Assembly: GCF_000550785.1 (NCBI RefSeq) | Contig: NZ_CP004350.1 | Span: forward strand, 2,832,009 to 2,896,008 | From: Corynebacterium casei LMG S-19264 | Lineage (GTDB): Bacteria; Actinomycetota; Actinomycetes; Mycobacteriales; Mycobacteriaceae | Direction of reading: 5' to 3' | Length of the DNA stretch: 64,000 nucleotides | In this document: positions 26,063 to 34,616 of the stretch, piece by piece | Layout of the letters: the number at the start of each line of letters is the position of its first letter | Position numbering within the stretch: position 1 is the first letter of the stretch | The notes under the pieces: generated by a model | The model's database searches: none | The model's input: the letters and a program-made list of their open reading frames with translations, nothing else | Told to the model about the DNA's origin: nothing | Made by a program: the position numbers and the translations under genes

Positions 26063-26236
26063 ATGCCACGCACCATCGGACCGGCCATTGGCTCAGTCGT
26101 CGTGGGCATTGCCCTGGGGGTTGTCACCATCATTGGCGTTGCACAGTTCTCCGGGCAGGACACAGTTCCGGCAGGTCATGCAGTGCCTGCCGATAAAGCC
26201 CTGTTGGGCAGCCCCGAATACGGATCCCGCGGATAG
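26063..26236 (+). CDS. DUF2613 small membrane protein
   Basis: A 57-residue protein with one hydrophobic segment (IGSVVVGIALGVVTIIGVAQ) and a short polar tail ending LLGSPEYGSRG. It matches the DUF2613 family, whose mycobacterial member Rv0236A also lies beside aftD, so a role with AftD is suggested by context only. AAGGAATAG precedes the ATG. Its TAG stop is followed directly, in the same frame, by the TTG that starts AftD. Confidence 0.8.
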   Translation: MPRTIGPAIGSVVVGIALGVVTIIGVAQFSGQDTVPAGHAVPADKALLGSPEYGSRG

Positions 26237-29212
26237 TTGTATGTCCACGTCATCGGGTGGGTTATCTGTGCCCTTGCGGCGTTCGCGCAGCCTTTTGGTT
26301 TAACGGCTGCTGATACTAAACATGATTTGGCCGCGGACCCGTCTGGGTTTTTAGCGGGTGCTTTTTCTGCTTATTCCGATAATTTCACTTTGGGCCAGCT
26401 GCAGAACCAAGCCTATGGCTATCTGTTTCCCCAGGGCGCGTTTTTTCTTGCCACTGATTTTCTGCCCGATTGGGTAGCGCAGCGCGCCTGGTGGAGCATT
26501 GTTTTAGTCGTTGGATTTTCCGGTTTTGTGGTTGTAGCCCGCAAGGTTTTCAGTGTTTCGCCTGCGTGGTTGGTTCTGGGCGGGCTGGTATATGCACTGA
26601 GTCCCCGGGCGTTGACGACGCTAACGGCGATTTCTTCTGAGACCTGGCCGGTTATGCTCGCACCCTGGGTGGTGGCACCGTTTTTGGTGCAGCGCATTTC
26701 TTGGCGCCATGTTGCAGCGGCAGTGGTGCCGGTGGCGTGCATGGGCGCGATCAATGCCACCGCGACCCTGGCCGCGTGTGTGCCGGCCGCGATTGTGTTG
26801 CTCTACCGCAAACAGTTCAAAGCTCTCGGGCTGTGGCTGCTTGGCTGCGCGCTGGTTAGTGCGTGGTGGATTGGCCCGCTGCTCATTCTTGGTAAGTACG
26901 CCCCGGCTTTCACGGACTATATTGAATCCGCTTTTGTGACCACGCGCTGGCTTAACCTGCCGGAGTTGCTGCGCGGGGCGACCAGCTGGTCCACCTTTGT
27001 GGATACTGAGCGCCAGGCTGGTTCGCTGTTGACCAGCCAGCCGCTGTTCATCCTCGCCACCTGCGCAGTTGCTGCTGTGGGTTTGGCGGGGCTCACGCGC
27101 CTGCCCAAGGTATGGACGGCGATGTCGCTCATTGGCATCGCGATTATGGGCACGCACTTGGGCGTCTACCTGGATTTTCTGGATGGTGCCGGCGCGTTTA
27201 TGCGCAACCTGCACAAGTTTGATCCGTTGGTGCGCCTGCCCTTGGCACTGGGTCTCACGTTGGCGGTGTACAAGCTTGCCACGCGGAAAATGGCGGCGGC
27301 CATTCTGGTGGTTTTGGTGGTTCTGACCAGCACCGCGCCGGCGTGGACGGGCCGGCTGCTGCCAAAGGGCGCTTATGAAGAAGTACCGCATTATTGGCAA
27401 GAGGCCGCGGACTTTATTAATGACAACGCGCAGGACACCCGCACGCTGATTGCACCGCAGGCGTCTTTCGCGCGCCAGGATTGGGGTTGGACGCGCGATG
27501 AACCAGCCCAACCACTGGTGGATACTCCGCTGGCTTTCCGGGATGCCATCCCGCTGATTCCTGCGGAATCTATTCGCGGGCTCGACGGCATCATGGATGT
27601 GCTGCGTTACGACCCCGCGCAGGGCGCAAAGGCCTTGCAGCGCCTTGGCATCGGCGCGGTTATCTATCGCCATGACCTGGAGAATTCCTTCACTGAATTC
27701 GATCCGGAGGAACTGCCCGGCGAGGTGCATACCTTCGGCGACGTCGACGTCATCCTCTTGGAGTCGCAACCGGACATGCTCATTGCTGACAACCAGCCCA
27801 CCACCGTCGCCGGTGGCGGGGAAATCTTGGCGCTGCTGGACATGCTCGGCACGCCTGGACCGCGCAAATTAGTTGAAGAAAACGCGAAGGTTGTCACCGA
27901 TACCCCGGCGTTGGTGGATAGAAACTTCGGCACGCTCGATGGCGCGGCTAGTGCGCAGATGGCGCCGGGTGATGAATCTACTTCCAATAACACTGCCCGG
28001 GACTACCCGAGCGCTGGGCCGCTGACCACCGTGAAGGAGGGGGATGTGAGGTTGTCGGCGGAGTCATCGGCAAGCGATGCTTCTGCCTTCGGCGGCGCCA
28101 ACCCGGCGCGATCACTGACCGCGGCTGCCGATGACAACCCCGAAACCGCCTGGTGGCCCGCCCCAGGACACACCGGCTGGCTGCAGCTCGACGGCGACTT
28201 CCCCACGCCGGAAATCACGCTAACCGCAACGCGCAGCACCGAGGTAGAAATCCACGGCGCGGATGGCGCAAAAGTCACCGCGCGGCTAGAGGCAAACACC
28301 CCGCGCACCATCACGGTGCCGGGTGGGCCGACCGAAGCCATCCGCGTGGAGCTCACAGAACGCGTCGGCATTGCTGAGGTTGAGCAAGCCAAGCGCGTGG
28401 TCACGGTGCCGGATACCTCACCGGATGTGCAGCAGTTTATTTTCCAGCGCTTGTTCCTGGACACCGGCATTATCATTCGCGAGTTCACCGCGCCGCGCGA
28501 TATGACGGTGACCTTGGATGCTGACCGCGAGCAGGTGCTTATCGATGCCTCCTCCTACGCCCCCGGCGACACCATCGCGTTGGATAAGGGCACGCACAGG
28601 CTTGAGACGCGCGCGCAGTGGGTGAGCCTGACTGCTGAACCGCAGCAGGTCGCCTATGAAGCAACCGGCCGGGACATTGCTGCGGCTGATTCGGAGCGGA
28701 TTCTCAACGCCGGCCGGGCGTTTAACTCTGGGCTGCGCGGATACCTCGGTGACGTAGAACTAGAGCCTGTGGAAATTGATGCAGCGAGCCAAGCTTTTGT
28801 TATTCCGCCCGGTATTGCCGGCGAGTTCCGGATGGAACATGAAGCCGATGGTCTCTACCGCGCATGGCTAATCATTGGCGGTCTGATAGGCATTGCAACG
28901 CTTGTGATCTGCGCATTCACCAGCCGGTTGCGCGGCGAGAATGCGCAGATGCCAATGGGCTCCCCGTGGCTGGTGGGAATCATTGCCCTGGGCTTGGCCA
29001 ATTGGGTCTTCGCTCCGGTAGCACTAGCCATGTGGGCGGTGCTGCGCTGGACCAACTTGAAAGCTGAATATCTCAGCCCCGCGCTGATGCTCATGGCGGG
29101 GGCGATGTTGGCGCGGGCGCCGTGGCCATCGGAAGGCTATGCGGGCGACTCGCTCCTAGTGGTCTCCCTGACCGCGGCTGCTGTGGCTTGTCTCTTCTTG
29201 CCTCGGAAATAG
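26237..29212 (+). CDS. aftD: AftD-type alpha-(1->3)-arabinofuranosyltransferase
   Basis: Membrane GT-C enzyme adding arabinofuranose branches to arabinogalactan/lipoarabinomannan from decaprenyl-phosphoarabinose. The 991-residue protein has a first loop with DTKHDLAADPSGFLAGAF and FTLGQLQNQAYGYLFPQGAF, about ten membrane segments, and a long extracytoplasmic part with a jelly-roll-like segment (DDNPETAWWPAPGHTGWLQL), then C-terminal membrane helices. M. tuberculosis AftD is about 1400 residues, so this version is shorter. The start appears to be a TTG directly after the DUF2613 stop, with no clear Shine-Dalgarno. The 3' end overlaps tmaT by 76 bases. Confidence 0.88.
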   Translation: MYVHVIGWVICALAAFAQPFGLTAADTKHDLAADPSGFLAGAFSAYSDNFTLGQLQNQAYGYLFPQGAFFLATDFLPDWVAQRAWWSIVLVVGFSGFVVVARKVFSVSPAWLVLGGLVYALSPRALTTLTAISSETWPVMLAPWVVAPFLVQRISWRHVAAAVVPVACMGAINATATLAACVPAAIVLLYRKQFKALGLWLLGCALVSAWWIGPLLILGKYAPAFTDYIESAFVTTRWLNLPELLRGATSWSTFVDTERQAGSLLTSQPLFILATCAVAAVGLAGLTRLPKVWTAMSLIGIAIMGTHLGVYLDFLDGAGAFMRNLHKFDPLVRLPLALGLTLAVYKLATRKMAAAILVVLVVLTSTAPAWTGRLLPKGAYEEVPHYWQEAADFINDNAQDTRTLIAPQASFARQDWGWTRDEPAQPLVDTPLAFRDAIPLIPAESIRGLDGIMDVLRYDPAQGAKALQRLGIGAVIYRHDLENSFTEFDPEELPGEVHTFGDVDVILLESQPDMLIADNQPTTVAGGGEILALLDMLGTPGPRKLVEENAKVVTDTPALVDRNFGTLDGAASAQMAPGDESTSNNTARDYPSAGPLTTVKEGDVRLSAESSASDASAFGGANPARSLTAAADDNPETAWWPAPGHTGWLQLDGDFPTPEITLTATRSTEVEIHGADGAKVTARLEANTPRTITVPGGPTEAIRVELTERVGIAEVEQAKRVVTVPDTSPDVQQFIFQRLFLDTGIIIREFTAPRDMTVTLDADREQVLIDASSYAPGDTIALDKGTHRLETRAQWVSLTAEPQQVAYEATGRDIAAADSERILNAGRAFNSGLRGYLGDVELEPVEIDAASQAFVIPPGIAGEFRMEHEADGLYRAWLIIGGLIGIATLVICAFTSRLRGENAQMPMGSPWLVGIIALGLANWVFAPVALAMWAVLRWTNLKAEYLSPALMLMAGAMLARAPWPSEGYAGDSLLVVSLTAAAVACLFLPRK

Positions 29213-30228
29213 CGCCGGGCGGGCTCTTCCACCAGTTCATAGCAGGCATATGACACCGCGATGGTGAATGCGACGGTGAGGATAAAGATGATGGTGAAGT
29301 GCCCGGAGAATAGCGAGATTCCTGTCAACGGGAACATCAGCCCCAGGACCGCAACGTGCCAGAGGAAGATGGAATAGGAAATCTTGCCCAGAAACTGCCA
29401 GGTCGGGCTTTCCAATATCTTGCTCGGCCCGCCCAGGGCATAAGGCACAACGATGCACGCGGCGAAAGCTGCACCAGCGAGGATGCGGCGGTTGAATTCA
29501 TCTGGCTCCGGGTGAACTAGGCCCTGTGGCCCGAACCATTCGCGCGAGGCCACCCACATGATTGCCGTGGCGAGCGCCCACGCGATGGGACGCACCCAGG
29601 TGGGTATTTTTACTTTGCCCTCGAATTCGGCGGCGAGCATGCCCACGGCAAACCAGGAAATATAGGATGCCGGCCAGATCTGAAAGTTGATGCCCTCGCC
29701 ATCAAATGCCGCGACGAAGGGCAGCCAGGGCCAGCCATAGGACAGCACGGCAGCACCCAGAATCGCAGCGATGCGCTGAACGCGGCCAAGGCCCTGCAGT
29801 GCGAAAGCAATGAGCGGTAGCGCGAGGTAGAAAGTGATTTCTACGCACAGCGACCACAGGTGGGTTAGCCCCGGCGCGAGACCATCCGCGATGTAAATCT
29901 GCGTGGAGGTTAAGTTGGTGAGAATCTGCCAAATGTCCATGCTGCGCGCATCTGGGAACAGTAAAATCACCGCGATGACGCAAACCAGGTACGCGGGCGC
30001 GATGCGGGCAACGCGGTTGCGGTAGTAGTGCTCATTGAGCGGGCGGCGCCACAGCACGAAAGCGGACAGGGCGAAGAAGACAGCCACAAAGTAATCAAAG
30101 CGCTCGGCGAATGCCCAGCCGGTGCCGGTTTGGAAAGAAACGTGGGTGACAACGATTCCCAGCGCGGCTACCGCGCGGATACCGTCTAGGGCTGGCAGGT
30201 GCTGCGGTAAAGTACTAATCGTTATCAC
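29137..30228 (-). CDS. tmaT: TmaT-type acyltransferase (AT3 family)
   Basis: A 363-residue acyltransferase-3 protein with about ten membrane helices: LPALDGIRAVAALGIVVTHV with the conserved His, FVLWRRPLNEHYYRNRVARI, and LTHLWSLCVEITFYLALPLI. The gene lies beside the DUF3068 gene as in C. glutamicum NCgl2759/2760, where the former product (TmaT) acetylates trehalose monomycolate before MmpL export. Assignment rests on that synteny and family. GTG 30228 is embedded in an extended Shine-Dalgarno (AAGGAGGTGAT), so initiation may occur further in, for example at the ATT at 30219. Confidence 0.78.
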   Translation of the reverse strand: MITISTLPQHLPALDGIRAVAALGIVVTHVSFQTGTGWAFAERFDYFVAVFFALSAFVLWRRPLNEHYYRNRVARIAPAYLVCVIAVILLFPDARSMDIWQILTNLTSTQIYIADGLAPGLTHLWSLCVEITFYLALPLIAFALQGLGRVQRIAAILGAAVLSYGWPWLPFVAAFDGEGINFQIWPASYISWFAVGMLAAEFEGKVKIPTWVRPIAWALATAIMWVASREWFGPQGLVHPEPDEFNRRILAGAAFAACIVVPYALGGPSKILESPTWQFLGKISYSIFLWHVAVLGLMFPLTGISLFSGHFTIIFILTVAFTIAVSYACYELVEEPARRYFRGKKRQATAAAVRETTRSESPA

Positions 30229-30261
30229 CTCCTTGAGTTTGAATTGGACAATATTCCTTAA
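30229..30261. promoter_or_regulatory. Compact divergent promoter tmaT / DUF3068
   Basis: Only 33 bases separate the two starts. The near-palindrome GGACAATATTCC could supply a -10 element on each strand (CAATAT rightwards, TATTGT leftwards). A rightward transcript would then have almost no leader, consistent with the absence of a Shine-Dalgarno before ATG 30262; leftward the message carries AAGGAGGTGAT. Confidence 0.35.
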
Positions 30262-31290
30262 ATGCTACGTACCCAATCTTCTTTGAAGCTCACCGCCATC
30301 ATTGCACTGGTGTGCTTGATTGTTGGTGCCGTCGCCCCGGCACTGTTTACGCAGCGCACGCGTCCACTTTCGCTCAAAGAAGACATCTCCGTATCCATGG
30401 GCCCAGCTGAGGCACAGGTTGCCGATTGGGACGCCTATGCGGCTGGCGATGGCTGCGAGGACGGCCTCAAGTGCGTTGTTGAGACCAAACAGCTGGAGAT
30501 TGACAGGCACTCCACCACCGCAAAGACGGATGTGGATGATGCCGCGGCCCATGCGAAAAGCGATATTTCAGTCACCTTAGATGGTGAGCAGATTGCTGCT
30601 ATTGAGCAATCAGCGCTGCTCAACCGCGAATCGGCGTATCCAATGGCGGATTCCGATACCAGCCAAGAATTCACGGTTCACGGCGGCGCGGTGCTCAACG
30701 CTGAGGGCGCGGAAATTGACGGTATTGATTACTTCTTCCCGTCCCAGACCGAGCAGCGTTCCTACCCTTATTTCGACACCGTGATGCAGAAATCGGAGCC
30801 GATTGATTACCTCACCGATGAAGAAATTGATGGCATCCCCACTTATTCCTTCTATCAAAAACGCCACGGCATCAATATCTCCGACATCTTTGATGACCAG
30901 ACCTTCCCGGGCCGCGCCGGCGACTTTTACTCCGATGAAGAGCTAGCGCGCATCAATCTAGACGCCGATGAGGAAGTAAACCTCAAGCCGTATTACGCCT
31001 TCGAACGCACCGTACGGGTTGAACCCACCACGGGACGCGTGATTGATGTCAATGAGAAGATGCAGATTTACCTGGCGCAGTCGCACATCGCGGAACCAAC
31101 CGGTGAGCGCACCTTGTTTTCCACCGACATTTCCTGGGACGAGGCTTCTTCCCAGGCGGAGCTGGACAAGGTGAAAAACACCGTGCTGGGCGTGCAAGTA
31201 GCCACCATTTTAGGCTGGGCGCTCGCGATTGTGGGCGCGGTACTGCTGCTCATCTGCGCGTGGCGTTTTAGCAGGCAGCGTGCGCAATAG
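30262..31290 (+). CDS. DUF3068 membrane protein (NCgl2760/Rv0227c type)
   Basis: A 342-residue protein with an N-terminal helix (TAIIALVCLIVGAVAPALF), a large extracytoplasmic domain containing DYFFPSQTEQRSYPYFDTVM and PTYSFYQKRHGINIS, and a C-terminal helix before a basic end. The two-anchor DUF3068 layout and the tmaT neighbour match C. glutamicum NCgl2760, reported to be needed for lipomannan maturation and lipoarabinomannan synthesis. The molecular activity is not known. No Shine-Dalgarno is seen, so leaderless translation is possible. Confidence 0.8.
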   Translation: MLRTQSSLKLTAIIALVCLIVGAVAPALFTQRTRPLSLKEDISVSMGPAEAQVADWDAYAAGDGCEDGLKCVVETKQLEIDRHSTTAKTDVDDAAAHAKSDISVTLDGEQIAAIEQSALLNRESAYPMADSDTSQEFTVHGGAVLNAEGAEIDGIDYFFPSQTEQRSYPYFDTVMQKSEPIDYLTDEEIDGIPTYSFYQKRHGINISDIFDDQTFPGRAGDFYSDEELARINLDADEEVNLKPYYAFERTVRVEPTTGRVIDVNEKMQIYLAQSHIAEPTGERTLFSTDISWDEASSQAELDKVKNTVLGVQVATILGWALAIVGAVLLLICAWRFSRQRAQ

Positions 31291-32767
31291 GCTGATTTGT
31301 ACCGCCTTTGCGGCGGCAGCAGTCTTGGCCGTAGTGTGGCCTTTTCTCTTCGGCGGGCAACTTGCCTGGCGTGACATGCTGGTGCTGGATTCACCGGGCA
31401 TGACCGCGGCCAACTTCGGCGGCGGAGACCTCTTTGCGCGCAACGCACCCCAAGATGGTTTCCTGGCTATCATCGGGATGATTATGCCCGCCACCATCGT
31501 CGTCAAAGCACTCATGGTGCTCACCGCGTGCGGCGCGGCTTATGGCGCATGGTGGCTCAGCAACAAGGAACTGTTTCCCTCGCTCGCTGCGATTGGGTTG
31601 GCGGTGTGCAACCCGTTTGTCATCGAAAGGCTGTTGCAAGGACATTGGTCCGTGGTCATCGCCGCATGGCTTTTGCCACTGATTGCCGCCGCAGCGCTGT
31701 CCGGCCAGGCACTGGTGGTCTGGCTTTTGATGTTCCTTGCCTCGCTCACCCCCACCGGCGCGCTCATTGCCCTGGTGGTGGCACTGGTATGTCTTAACCG
31801 CCACCGGCTTATCACCTTAGGTCTCGGCGTTTTTTACACTTTGCCCTGGGCCATCCCGGGGCTCATAGCCACCTTCCGCGGCGGGCAAGAAATGAATGCC
31901 CACGCCGCCGCTGAGGCTTTTGCCCCGCGCGCGGAGGAAGCCGTGGGAACCTTCGGCGCCATCTTGGGCTTGGGCGGAATCTGGAATGCGGAGGCCGTCC
32001 CGGAATCCCGGCACTTAGGTTTCGCGCTCTTTGGTCTTGGTGTGTTTGCCTGCGTGCTCATCGGCGCCCGTTTTGTTCCCAAACGTCTCATGATCCTGGC
32101 AGCCGCCGGCCTTGGCCTGGCAACCCTGGCTTGGCTGTGGCCAACCGGCATGGCCTGGGCACTGGAGTACATCCCCGGCGCGGGGCTTGTGCGCGATAGC
32201 CAAAAGCTGCTCATGCTGGCGCTGCCGTTTTACATCGCGGCGTTGGGGCACCTTCCTGCGAAACAAACCGTGGCAGCGGCAATCGCCCTGGGCTGCGTCA
32301 TCTTACAGACCCCGGACGCGGCAAACTCGCTGTCCTCGCTGCGCGGTACCAACGCACAGATAGTGGATGAGGCGCTGATTAAATTCATCGCCGGGCGCGA
32401 TGTGCTCTTTGTTGACCGCGATACGCTGGTGGAAGTCGATGGCCGCCTGGTCATCGACCCTTATTCCAAGGTCGTCAACAAGGTGGAATCAGGCAGCCTC
32501 AGCGTTGATGGGCAAGCAGTCGATCTGCCCAGCCCACGCTGGCAGGCCGCGATGACAGCCTGGGAAGATGAAGACCTGAAAGCTCTAGAAGACCTAGGCA
32601 TCGGCGTGGTCGTGGAAGATGAAGAAATCATCGCTGAAACGTCCGCCGGTTCTTATCGCACGCCGTGGATTTTGACCACCGCCTGGATGCTTGGACCAAT
32701 TATTGCTGGGTTAGCTTTCGCAGCAACTGTTCAAAGCGGGCGCCGGTCGAATCCCATGAGAACTTAA
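31280..32767 (+). CDS. Polytopic membrane protein (Rv0226c type)
   Basis: A membrane protein of about 495 residues with some ten hydrophobic segments, including GFLAIIGMIMPATIVVKALM and TLAWLWPTGMAWALEYIPGA, and a soluble C-terminal stretch before a final helix. It matches in position the Rv0226c gene of the Rv0224c-Rv0228 block. Its size and topology resemble GT-C glycosyltransferases, but I cannot point to a catalytic motif with confidence. GTG 31280 overlaps the DUF3068 stop, implying coupling; the frame remains open upstream. The 3' end overlaps the convergent glycosyltransferase by 68 bases. Confidence 0.72.
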   Translation: MRNRLICTAFAAAAVLAVVWPFLFGGQLAWRDMLVLDSPGMTAANFGGGDLFARNAPQDGFLAIIGMIMPATIVVKALMVLTACGAAYGAWWLSNKELFPSLAAIGLAVCNPFVIERLLQGHWSVVIAAWLLPLIAAAALSGQALVVWLLMFLASLTPTGALIALVVALVCLNRHRLITLGLGVFYTLPWAIPGLIATFRGGQEMNAHAAAEAFAPRAEEAVGTFGAILGLGGIWNAEAVPESRHLGFALFGLGVFACVLIGARFVPKRLMILAAAGLGLATLAWLWPTGMAWALEYIPGAGLVRDSQKLLMLALPFYIAALGHLPAKQTVAAAIALGCVILQTPDAANSLSSLRGTNAQIVDEALIKFIAGRDVLFVDRDTLVEVDGRLVIDPYSKVVNKVESGSLSVDGQAVDLPSPRWQAAMTAWEDEDLKALEDLGIGVVVEDEEIIAETSAGSYRTPWILTTAWMLGPIIAGLAFAATVQSGRRSNPMRT

Positions 32768-33791
32768 GCGCAAACTCGCGTGCTGCTTCCCCCAGTTCGC
32801 GGCGCAGCGGGGCATCGGCAATCAGCCGCCGGGTTGCCGCCGCGAACTCCTTCTCATCAGCAACCAACAAGCCCGTCTTGTTATTCAGCACGCTATCGCG
32901 CAGCCCAAAAGAATAACCGATGGTGGGAACGCCATGCTGGGCGGCTTCCATCACGGCCAAACCCCAGCCTTCTTTGCGCGAAGGCATCAGATGAATATCA
33001 GCCCGCGCCAACAGCGCATGCTTGTAATCTTCCGTGACCTGCCCGTGGAAAAACACCTTGTCCATCACCCCACGTGCGCGCGCATAGGCATGGAGTTCAG
33101 ATTCCCACCAGCCGGTGCCGATGACGTCTAGAGTTGCATCGGAAAGCTGCGCGACCGTATCAATAGCATGCTCAATCTGCTTATAGGGCACCAGCCGTGA
33201 CAGCGTGACCAGGTGAATGGGAGTCTCACGCTCAATGATCGGAATGTGCTCCGGGATGGGATCCACGCCGTTTTCGATGATGTGTGCGCCCGGCACCCCC
33301 AGCTCCGCCAGGTCCGTGCGCGAGGCTTCAGACACCGTCACGGTTTCAGCGTCGCGGTACACCCAGGGCGCGACCTTGGATTCCAGGAACCAGCCGAGTG
33401 GGCCAATAATGCGCCCGGCAACCGGCCAGACTTCGCGGTGGCAGTGGTGTGTTAACAGCACCGTGGGTTTGCCCGCAACCAGGCGCGCAAAGAAAGGAAT
33501 GCCATTTTGGGTATCCACCACAGCATCAAAGCCGCGCAAGGGGCCAACGCCGAAACGCCCGGCGGCAATCAGCGCCAGGGCTTTAGGATATACGCTGTAT
33601 TTAGCGCCGCCACGGGAGTAGGTGACACCGTTGCGCACTTCCGTGCGTGCGGCATTCATGTGCCCTGAGGTGCGAAAAACTACCTCGTGGCCGTGGGATA
33701 CTAGATACTCCCCGACGCGTTCGAGGTAGCGTTCTGAACCGCCGCCTTGGGGGTGGGTGGAGTCGCGCCAGCACAACAGGAGGATCTTCAT
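32700..33791 (-). CDS. GT4-family glycosyltransferase (Rv0225 type)
   Basis: A 363-residue GT-B enzyme. The N-terminus MKILLLCWRDSTHPQGGGSE carries the glycine-rich acceptor loop, and the C-terminal half has VTLSRLVPYKQIEHAIDTVA and the donor-binding EX7E motif in KEGWGLAVMEAAQHGVPTIG. It would transfer a sugar from a nucleotide donor on the cytoplasmic side; donor and acceptor are unknown. The conserved partners in this block point to envelope glycolipids. ATG 33791 is chosen because the longer frame reaches into the divergent methyltransferase. Confidence 0.85.
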   Translation of the reverse strand: MKILLLCWRDSTHPQGGGSERYLERVGEYLVSHGHEVVFRTSGHMNAARTEVRNGVTYSRGGAKYSVYPKALALIAAGRFGVGPLRGFDAVVDTQNGIPFFARLVAGKPTVLLTHHCHREVWPVAGRIIGPLGWFLESKVAPWVYRDAETVTVSEASRTDLAELGVPGAHIIENGVDPIPEHIPIIERETPIHLVTLSRLVPYKQIEHAIDTVAQLSDATLDVIGTGWWESELHAYARARGVMDKVFFHGQVTEDYKHALLARADIHLMPSRKEGWGLAVMEAAQHGVPTIGYSFGLRDSVLNNKTGLLVADEKEFAAATRRLIADAPLRRELGEAAREFALKFSWDSTGARFEQLLRKLTQQ

Positions 33792-33828
33792 GGTGGGTAA
33801 TAAGCCTAGCGGGTATAGCCTAAAGTCC

Positions 33829-34584
33829 ATGAAACACACCCGGGCTTTGGCTACGTTTTCGCGCGCATGGCAGCTTTTGCGTTCTTTCCGCTTTGAGCAA
33901 ACCCGCCCGGTTATCTTCTACGGGGGACTGGCTAAAGACACCGCTTTGCTTATCGATTCCCTCTCCCGCGACGCCGGGCTCACCCTCCAGGGGGCAAAGG
34001 TGTTGGATGTCGGCGGCGGGCCGGGCTATTTCGCCACCGAGTTTGAAGCGCGTGGCGCGCAATATTTCGGGGTCGAACCCGATGCCGGGGAGATGACTGC
34101 TGCAGGGATTTCCATTGCCAATGCCGTACGCGGGGATGGCACTGCCCTGCCTTTTGCCGATGACACCTTTGAGGTGGTCTATTCCAGCAACGTGGCAGAG
34201 CACATCGACAAGCCATGGGCGATGGCTGATGAAATGCTGCGTGTCACCCGCCCTGGTGGTCTTGCCGTAGTGAGCTATACCGTGTGGCTGGGGCCTTTCG
34301 GCGGGCATGAAACCGGGCTTTGGCAGCACTATGTCGGCGGAGAGTTCGCGCGCCGACGATATGAGAAAACCCATGGGCATCCGCCGAAGAATGTTTGGGG
34401 CACGTCCCTGTTTGCGGTCTCCGCGAAACAAGGGCTGGACTATGCACGCGGCAAAGATGTACTGCTTGTGTTCCCGCGCTATCACCCATCCTGGGCCTGG
34501 TGGATTGTGCGCGTGCCTATCCTGCGCGAGTTTTTAACCTCCAACCTGGTGCTGGTGCTACGCAAACAGCCCGCCAACCAATAA
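33829..34584 (+). CDS. SAM-dependent methyltransferase (Rv0224c type)
   Basis: A 251-residue class I methyltransferase. It shows the SAM-binding motif VLDVGGGPGYFATEFEARGA, GVEPDAGEM, SSNVAEHIDKPW and VSYTVWLGPFGGHETGLWQH. The last of these and NLVLVLRK near the end match Rv0224c closely by eye; the substrate is unknown. I chose ATG 33829 from family length; ATG 33790 is better placed behind an AGGAGG but would overlap the start codon of the opposite-strand glycosyltransferase. A TATAGC 10 bases before 33829 could support a leaderless transcript. Confidence 0.85.
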   Translation: MKHTRALATFSRAWQLLRSFRFEQTRPVIFYGGLAKDTALLIDSLSRDAGLTLQGAKVLDVGGGPGYFATEFEARGAQYFGVEPDAGEMTAAGISIANAVRGDGTALPFADDTFEVVYSSNVAEHIDKPWAMADEMLRVTRPGGLAVVSYTVWLGPFGGHETGLWQHYVGGEFARRRYEKTHGHPPKNVWGTSLFAVSAKQGLDYARGKDVLLVFPRYHPSWAWWIVRVPILREFLTSNLVLVLRKQPANQ

Positions 34585-34600
34585 AGGCTGACGGGCTGAA

Positions 34601-34614
34601 AACTCTTAGGAGTT
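34601..34614. terminator. Small hairpin between methyltransferase and pck
   Basis: AACTC and GAGTT (four-base loop) form a short symmetrical hairpin in the 32-base gap between two convergent genes, followed by ATTTAA. It could serve as a weak bidirectional terminator. Confidence 0.35.
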
Positions 34615-34616
34615 AT

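Noticed and set aside
26621..27769. 382-codon minus-strand frame opposite aftD
   Set aside because: Arginine/glutamine-rich shadow with no recognisable domain.
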